Source: an uncultured Actinomyces sp. (GTDB lineage: Bacteria > Actinomycetota > Actinomycetes > Actinomycetales > Actinomycetaceae). From it: 36,018 nucleotides of DNA. Within the stretch, counting starts at the first letter, position 1. Every line of letters begins with the position of its first letter. Below, piece by piece: positions 31,032 to 36,018 of this stretch. The stretch spans positions 1 to 36,018 of the forward strand of contig CALLSD010000057.1 in the NCBI GenBank assembly GCA_938014245.1. The letters run 5' to 3'. The notes under the pieces were generated by a model. The model made no database searches. It had not been told where the DNA came from and saw nothing but the letters and a program-made list of their open reading frames with translations. Position numbers and translations under genes: made by a program.

Positions 31032-32260
31032 TGCGCTCGGTCGCTGACTTCTATCAAGACTGTATTTCCGCTGTCGGGCAGCAACCCCCTCTGGATGTTC
31101 AACTCCCTGATGCGGTGGGTTGCGTCCTAGCAGAGGACGTCCAAGCTCCTTTCAACCTCCCGGTTGCAGATCTTGCCGCATGCGATGGCTATGCGGTTGC
31201 TGCTGCCGATCTCGAAGGTGCTCGCCCGGACGCCCCGGTTGTTTTGCCGGTAACGGAAGAAATCCGCGCGGGAGATATTCACCCGGCAGCCCTCATTCGC
31301 GGTCGCGCAATCCGAATCGCTTCGGGTGCGCCCATGCCGCAGGGCGCGGATGCAGTTCTTGCTCTGGAATTCAGCGACCACGGTGTTGCTAAGGTTTCCG
31401 CAAAGACTCAGCCTGCGGTGGGCGAAAATATCCGCCGCAAAGCTGAGGACGTGGAGGAAGGAACCGTTGTTCTCCGTTCGGGAACCCGCGTGGGAGCACG
31501 TCAGGTTGCTCTTCTTGCCGGTGTCGGTCGTTCGCGAGTGCTGGTCCACCCTCGGCCTCGAGTAGTGATCTTGTCGATCGGTGATGAAATCGTTGAACCG
31601 GGACGCGAGGCGCGTCCGGGAACGGTTTTTGACGCCAATGGTCATGCGCTCTCAACGGCTATTGCTGACGCGGGAGCCCAGACTTTCCGCGTGTCTGCGG
31701 TACCCGACGAGCGTTCGGTCCTGCGTGAAACGATCGAAGACCAGCTGGTGCGTGCTGACCTGATTTTGACGACCGGAGGTATTTCTTACGGCAGTGGCGA
31801 TACTGTGCGCGAAGTTCTCTCCGCACTGGGCACGGTTCGCTTTGACTCCGTTGCGGCTTGGCCCGGGCACATCCTCGGTGTTGGCACCGTTGGTGGAGAT
31901 GACCAGGGCCGTGCGGGAACGCCTATTTTCTGCCTCCCTGGTGACCCGGTTTCTGCCCAGGTGTGTTTCGAGGTCTATGTGCGTCCCGCTCTGCGTCACA
32001 TGCAGGGTTGGACTGTGCTCAATCGTCCCAGCGTTCAAGCGCGGGTGGACCGCTCCTGGTATTCGCCTCGCGGACGCCGTGAATTTGTGCGCGTGCGCCT
32101 GGTGGGCGACCCCCACAGTGGCTATCAAGCGAAGGTTATGGGGGCCCCGGCCTCGTTGCTGCTGTCTGCATTGGCCGACTCCAACGCTCTCGCGGTTGTC
32201 CCCGAAGACGTGACGAATGTGCGCGTTGGGGATACCTTGCGCTGCATGGTTTTGGACTAA
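31031..32260 (+). CDS. moeA: MoeA-family protein (molybdopterin molybdenumtransferase or gephyrin-like Glp)
   Basis: A 409-residue gephyrin/MoeA protein. Canonical MoeA inserts molybdate into adenylated molybdopterin. Visible motifs are ACDGYAV near residue 50, IRIASGAPMPQGADAV near 95, VGENIRRKAEDV, VVILSIGDEIVEPG, FDANGHAL, TGGISYGSGDTV and FCLPGDPVSAQVCFE near 298. The loop that in E. coli reads KPGKP with two functional Lys is AWPGHILGVG here, so both Lys are missing. In Corynebacterium a MoeA paralogue, Glp, works in cell division together with a membrane receptor encoded nearby; the gene at 33098 looks like that receptor. I infer a divisome role is at least as likely as molybdenum insertion, and no other molybdopterin genes are in the window. 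It is coupled to galU by a 1-nt overlap. Confidence 0.85.
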   Translation: MRSVADFYQDCISAVGQQPPLDVQLPDAVGCVLAEDVQAPFNLPVADLAACDGYAVAAADLEGARPDAPVVLPVTEEIRAGDIHPAALIRGRAIRIASGAPMPQGADAVLALEFSDHGVAKVSAKTQPAVGENIRRKAEDVEEGTVVLRSGTRVGARQVALLAGVGRSRVLVHPRPRVVILSIGDEIVEPGREARPGTVFDANGHALSTAIADAGAQTFRVSAVPDERSVLRETIEDQLVRADLILTTGGISYGSGDTVREVLSALGTVRFDSVAAWPGHILGVGTVGGDDQGRAGTPIFCLPGDPVSAQVCFEVYVRPALRHMQGWTVLNRPSVQARVDRSWYSPRGRREFVRVRLVGDPHSGYQAKVMGAPASLLLSALADSNALAVVPEDVTNVRVGDTLRCMVLD

Positions 32261-32272
32261 TAGGGACCGCAG

Positions 32273-32971
32273 ATGAATCTGCGTTCGCTTTTTACGCCGA
32301 CTCAGGTGTGGGGCCGCGACCCTTCATTTTTCAGCGTCCAGATTTCGGATCCGGTCGAAGAGGGCTTTCTCCATGAAAATCCTGATGCCCCTCACCGACC
32401 AAAAATTGCGACGATCCGCCCACTATTGGGTCATGATCATTCACGCGTCGATACGGTGCGCCGGGCCAACGCTCCGTGGCTTACCCCGTGGGATGCGACC
32501 TTGCCTGCGGGCGCCCGGGAGGAACTCCCGACGCTGTGGGAGTACGTGCGTCGCGCGGACCGTGACCAGCGCGAGGGGAATTCCCTGATCTTAATGCCCG
32601 AATTTGACGGGCGCCCGGTTGGGCAATTCACGCTTTCTCAGGTCCAGTGGGGTGCGATGAGCCAGGGGGTTTTGGGGTACTGGGTTGCTCAGGAAGCATC
32701 ACGTATGGGGCTTGCGTCTTTGGTTGTCTCCTACATGATGGACCTCGTGATTGGCGAGCTGGGGTTGCATCGCATTGAGGTCAATGTGCGCCCTGAAAAT
32801 GAGCGTTCTTTGGGATTGTGCCGCAAATTGGGTTTGCGCGAAGAGGGGTATCGCGAGCGCTATATGAATATCGCGGGTGTGTGGGCCGACCACGTGAGTT
32901 TTGCGATGGATGCTGAATCTCTTCCCGAGGGTGGCATGCTTGTGTCCTTGTATGGCAAGGGGCTTCGCTAG
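32273..32971 (+). CDS. rimJ: RimJ/RimL-type GNAT N-acetyltransferase
   Basis: A 232-residue acetyl-CoA-dependent acetyltransferase. The central core VLGYWVAQEASRMGLASLVV (about 134-153) is the acetyl-CoA-binding motif A region, although the usual GxGxA reads RMGLAS. HRIEVNVRPENERSLGLCRKLGLREEG is the RimJ/RimL C-terminal signature. Substrates may be ribosomal protein N-termini, or small molecules; the name follows the gene order galU-moeA-rimJ that I recall from mycobacteria. It begins 12 nt after moeA, so it is probably in the same operon. Confidence 0.85.
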   Translation: MNLRSLFTPTQVWGRDPSFFSVQISDPVEEGFLHENPDAPHRPKIATIRPLLGHDHSRVDTVRRANAPWLTPWDATLPAGAREELPTLWEYVRRADRDQREGNSLILMPEFDGRPVGQFTLSQVQWGAMSQGVLGYWVAQEASRMGLASLVVSYMMDLVIGELGLHRIEVNVRPENERSLGLCRKLGLREEGYRERYMNIAGVWADHVSFAMDAESLPEGGMLVSLYGKGLR

Positions 32972-33097
32972 CTGACACTGGGGCAGGTGTGACAACTGTG
33001 AATAGTGTTGCGATCTTCAGGATTTCTTCTGCTATCGATTAAAGACACGCGCCCGCACTAGCCGCTGATTGTAGGCTCGACGTTTTAGCGTGGGGGA

Positions 33098-34108
33098 GTG
33101 GTGTATGGCGGAGTTTTAGTTGCGATAGCAGTCCTTGTGAGCGTAGCGACCCTTCCATACCTCATTGCTCGTCGAAGCGCGATGATGCAGTCCCGAGAGA
33201 ACGATCGGTTCTCTCCCAGCTTGCGTCTCGTCGAATCGACTAGCGTCACTTCTATCGATCATTGCGCCTCCGAGTCGCCCAAACTTCTCAGTGGCACACG
33301 TCCCGTTCAACGAAGGAGCTCACCAGTGGCACACAATGCTCCAGTCATTTCCGTCGAGGCCGCCCGTGCGCGCAGCCGCGGAGTGCGTGAGATTTCTGCG
33401 TTGCGTGCGCGCCGTGCCGCTCGCTTGAGTGCCGAGGCCGCAGCCGCCAGGCGCCGAATGCTTCTTGTTGCGGTGGCGGGGCTAGCGACCTTGATTCTTG
33501 CGGGTTCGGCCGCTGCGACTTCCCTGTCGTGGATCTGGCCTGTTGTTCCTTTTGCTCTGGGGCTTGCGACGATTGCTTTCTCGCGCGCATGTGCTGTGCG
33601 TTCCCAGCGGATGGGCGAAGAAGAAGTTGCCCAACTCCACCGCCTGCGCGATCAGCTCTCGCGATCGACGAGCGAACCCAAGGTAAGCGTTCAGGTCGAG
33701 GCCGCGGAAGCCAAGCACGACGCCGAGGCTGAGGCTACCGATTTGCTTGACTCCGAGGAACCCGTTGCTGAGGCTTCTGTGGAGGCTCCCGCAGAGGAAA
33801 GCACTGAGTCTCAGGTGAGCGTTGCCTCGGAAATTCAAGAAGAGGTTCCCGCGCCGGTTGAGCGTCGCACGTGGACTCCGGCTGCGATCCCCGCTCCGAC
33901 CTATGCGATGCGCGCTCGCTTGAGTGGCCGAATTGTCCACCCCGATACTGATATCCGGGGAATTCCACGAGTAGATGCTCGTATCCCTGCTCGTCCGATT
34001 GCAGCTGGTCCTGTGGCGCAGGATGCGCGCTCGACTGAAGAAGTTGTCGCCTTCGAGTCGGTCGTGCTGGACGTCGAGGCCGCACTGGATTCTCGCATTG
34101 CGCAGTAG
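33098..34108 (+). CDS. Membrane protein resembling the Glp receptor (GlpR) of actinobacteria
   Basis: A 336-residue protein with an N-terminal membrane helix (about 3-24), then RRSAMMQSRENDRFSPSLRLVE, a basic cytoplasmic stretch, and a hairpin of two more helices (about 121-141 and 147-165). A long acidic Ala/Glu-rich tail ends in a conserved-looking RRTWTPAAIPAPTYAMR (about 257-272). The DRFSPSLR motif, the three-helix layout and the W-P-P-TY tail motif agree with my memory of the membrane protein downstream of rimJ in mycobacteria and of GlpR in Corynebacterium. Its position behind moeA and rimJ supports this. GTG 33098 or 33101 could start it, because GGGGGA abuts both. Confidence 0.6.
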   Translation: MVYGGVLVAIAVLVSVATLPYLIARRSAMMQSRENDRFSPSLRLVESTSVTSIDHCASESPKLLSGTRPVQRRSSPVAHNAPVISVEAARARSRGVREISALRARRAARLSAEAAAARRRMLLVAVAGLATLILAGSAAATSLSWIWPVVPFALGLATIAFSRACAVRSQRMGEEEVAQLHRLRDQLSRSTSEPKVSVQVEAAEAKHDAEAEATDLLDSEEPVAEASVEAPAEESTESQVSVASEIQEEVPAPVERRTWTPAAIPAPTYAMRARLSGRIVHPDTDIRGIPRVDARIPARPIAAGPVAQDARSTEEVVAFESVVLDVEAALDSRIAQ

Positions 34109-34138
34109 TCGCGCCCCGGGGCTTTTCGTGGGCTCCGT

Positions 34139-34167
34139 TTGGCCAAATAGACTTCTCCCGCTATGAT
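34139..34167 (+). promoter_or_regulatory. Promoter of tRNA-Ala
   Basis: TTGGCC (34139-34144), a 17-bp spacer and TATGAT (34162-34167) form the best promoter match in the window. Transcription would start about 6 nt before the mature tRNA. Confidence 0.75.
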
Positions 34168-34179
34168 GGTGAGGTCCTT

Positions 34180-34252
34180 GGGGCTATGGCGCAGTTGGTA
34201 GCGCGTCTCGTTCGCAATGAGAAGGTCAGGGGTTCGAATCCCCTTAGCTCCA
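34180..34252 (+). tRNA. tRNA-Ala (anticodon CGC)
   Basis: A complete 73-nt cloverleaf. The acceptor GGGGCTA pairs with TAGCTCC (one wobble). The anticodon stem TCTCG/TGAGA surrounds TTCGCAA, giving anticodon CGC for the alanine codon GCG. The T loop is TTCGAAT. Discriminator A; CCA is not encoded. Confidence 0.92.
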
Positions 34253-34258
34253 CAAGTT

Positions 34259-34290
34259 GGGCCGGGTTTTTTAAAAACCCGGTCCTTTTT
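34259..34290 (+). terminator. Terminator behind tRNA-Ala
   Basis: CCGGGTTTT and AAAACCCGG form a self-complementary hairpin directly after the tRNA, followed by TCCTTTTT. Confidence 0.85.
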
Positions 34291-34355
34291 GTATGTGCCG
34301 TGCAAGCGTGTTCAGCTGTGATGATCAAGATGGTGTCGGCTTGCTTCGTACTGAT

Positions 34356-34393
34356 AAAAAGTCTCGGCCGCCTCCTGAGGAAGCGGCCGAGAC
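34356..34393 (-). terminator. Terminator of the AGCS symporter gene
   Basis: GTCTCGGCCGC and its perfect complement form an 11-bp stem around an 11-nt loop. On the minus strand TTTTT follows the stem directly. It lies 25 nt after the symporter stop codon. Confidence 0.9.
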
Positions 34394-34418
34394 CCTGACT
34401 AATTTCGAGAGCGTGATA

Positions 34419-35822
34419 TCACTGCCAGTAATCCAACTCCTGGGTGATTCCAATGGTGGAGGCCCGGAAGCTGGGGTTAAGTCCCTGCTTGCGCTGCATC
34501 TGGTAGTCCTTTGCGCATCGAATTGCCTTATCGCCCAAGATCACGATGACGGGCAGGTTAATGAGAGCCATCAACCCCATGAGGATGTCGCCGATATTCC
34601 ATGCGACCGAGAACTCCAGAAGTGCGCCAGCAAAAACCAGCAACGAGGCCACCGCGCGGAAGATCGTGAGCACCCAGTGCGGGGTGGGCTTGTCGCCGAA
34701 GAGGAAACGCAGGTTCACCTCGGCGTAGTAGAAGTTGCCGACCAGGGTGGTGAAGCCGAAGAGCAAGAGGGCGAAGGTCGTGAAGGGGCCTGCGAAGGAA
34801 CCGATTGTCGTCGCCATTGCGTTTTGGACCAGCGGTGCGCCCTTCAGGTCACCCGTAATCTCAATGTTCGACGAAAGAATCACGAAAGCAGTGATCGTGC
34901 AGATCACCATGGTGTCGATGAAGACCGAGAGCATCTGGACGAGGCCCTGCTTTGTCGGGTGAGAAACCGAAGCGGAAGCCGCAGCGTTCGGGGCAGAACC
35001 GACACCGGCCTCGTTCGAGTACAAACCACGCTTAATACCGAGCATGATGGCGGAGCCAGCGAAGCCGGAGAAGATTGCCTTGAAGTCGAAGGCGCTAGCG
35101 AAGATCGACTCGAACATCGCGGGGATGTTGCGCCAATTCAACGCGATGACGACGATGCCGACGGCCAGATAGATGATTGCCATGATCGGCACGAGGACGC
35201 CGGTGATATCAGAGAGGCGACGAGTTCCGCCGAAAATTGAGCCGGCCATGGCCAGGCCGAGCAGGCCACCAATGATGTAAGGCGTGTAGCTGGCGTTGTA
35301 CCAGCTGTATGCGCTGAAAGCCTGATTCACGTTGAAGGAGGCAAGGAGGTTGAATCCACCCATGTAGGTGACGATCAATGCAACGGCGAAGATGATTGCG
35401 AGGGTCTTGCTGCGCAGTGCGTCCTTGATGTAGTACGCGGGGCCACCGAAAGAGTGGCCGTGCGGGGAGCGGTGCTTATAAATCTGTGCAAGCGTTGATT
35501 CAATAAATGCGGATGCGGCGCCCACCGTTGCGATAACCCACATCCAGAAGACCGCGCCTGCACCGCCCAGTGCGATGGCAGTTGCGACACCCGCAATGTT
35601 GCCGACGCCCACTCGCGAGGCAGTGGAGACCATGAGTGCGCGGAATGAAGAGAAGTCGCTTCCCTTCTCAGGCTTCTCCATGACGACGCGAATGGATTCG
35701 CCGAACATGCGCAGGGGGAGTGCCTTGGTGCGGATAAAGAAGTACAAGCCAACACCGATCAGAAGAATGATCAGGATGTAGCTATACAGCGCAGTAGATA
35801 TAGCATCCAAAATCGCCGACAT
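34419..35822 (-). CDS. AGCS-family sodium:alanine (amino acid) symporter
   Basis: A 467-residue transporter with about eleven membrane helices that takes up alanine or glycine with Na+. The family signature GIKRGLYSNEAGVGSAPNAAA is about residues 262-282. The N-terminal FRALMVSTASRVGVGNIAGVATAI (60-83) forms the conserved Na+-site helix, and GGPAYYI follows near 124. Full length for the family. GAGGAG precedes the ATG. It is monocistronic, and its terminator is shown above. Confidence 0.93.
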   Translation of the reverse strand: MSAILDAISTALYSYILIILLIGVGLYFFIRTKALPLRMFGESIRVVMEKPEKGSDFSSFRALMVSTASRVGVGNIAGVATAIALGGAGAVFWMWVIATVGAASAFIESTLAQIYKHRSPHGHSFGGPAYYIKDALRSKTLAIIFAVALIVTYMGGFNLLASFNVNQAFSAYSWYNASYTPYIIGGLLGLAMAGSIFGGTRRLSDITGVLVPIMAIIYLAVGIVVIALNWRNIPAMFESIFASAFDFKAIFSGFAGSAIMLGIKRGLYSNEAGVGSAPNAAASASVSHPTKQGLVQMLSVFIDTMVICTITAFVILSSNIEITGDLKGAPLVQNAMATTIGSFAGPFTTFALLLFGFTTLVGNFYYAEVNLRFLFGDKPTPHWVLTIFRAVASLLVFAGALLEFSVAWNIGDILMGLMALINLPVIVILGDKAIRCAKDYQMQRKQGLNPSFRASTIGITQELDYWQ

Positions 35823-36018
35823 GAAAGCTCCTCAAACTAGCTAAAAGCGCAGTACCAAGCCGTTTTCTGGCCTTATGCAGGCGCTGCGAAGTGAATGAGA
35901 TAAGGGTATAGCAAAGGTAAAGAAATAGCAATGCCAGTAAAACTTCGTTCAATAAAACTGAGATGTGTGCTGGTTCACGTGGTTTTGGTTTGACGTGGGG
36001 GGTGGTGGGTGTGTAGAT

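Noticed and set aside
34293..35240. Plus-strand frame of 315 codons
   Set aside because: It starts beyond the tRNA-Ala terminator and is antisense to the AGCS symporter.

Overview
The window looks like a chromosomal segment of a high-GC Gram-positive of the Actinomycetaceae (Actinomyces/Schaalia-like). The evidence is the LAHTG-type sortase signals, tRNAs without an encoded CCA end, TANNNT -10 boxes (often with an upstream TG), several apparently leaderless starts, a DtxR/IdeR-like box at feoA, and the order mscL - 5-formyl-THF cyclo-ligase - galU - moeA - rimJ - small membrane protein, which I recall from mycobacteria and corynebacteria. The species assignment is inference; no search was run.

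Layout. 1-1446: 3' end of tRNA-Arg(CCT), a strong terminator, and an MFS exporter. 1682-8096: four tandem paralogous surface adhesins, each with a signal peptide, two Ig-like domains resembling the N2-N3 module of staphylococcal dock-lock-latch adhesins, a Pro/Thr/Ser stalk and an LAHTG wall-sorting signal. Each has its own promoter and a GTCAC/GTGAC inverted repeat at a fixed distance behind the -10 box; copies 2-4 end in strong hairpins. 8179-8918: a relic of a TPR gene, three 60-bp palindromic repeats and a large hairpin. 8918-10660: pyruvate oxidase (poxB).

10862-19848, all minus strand: a locus with an HSP90-like ATPase, two 1009-residue TPR paralogues and an EamA permease. The 94-codon fragment at 8179-8463 is the 3' remnant of a third TPR copy. 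20061-22557: feoA-feoB-feoC-like ferrous iron uptake operon with overlapping start and stop codons. 22649-24337: formate-THF ligase. 24453-28781: a 1358-residue protein of the DUF4011 helicase / Vsr-like nuclease architecture whose P-loop and nuclease residues appear lost, followed by a small Arg-rich protein.

28856-34108: mscL, 5-formyl-THF cyclo-ligase, then the divergent galU-moeA-rimJ run and a membrane protein resembling the receptor (GlpR) of the gephyrin-like divisome protein Glp. 34180-34252: tRNA-Ala(CGC) with promoter and terminator. 34419-35822: AGCS sodium/alanine symporter with its terminator.

The parts most worth following are the adhesin array with its shared leader element, the HSP90/TPR locus with its relic and palindromic repeats, and the pseudo-helicase.
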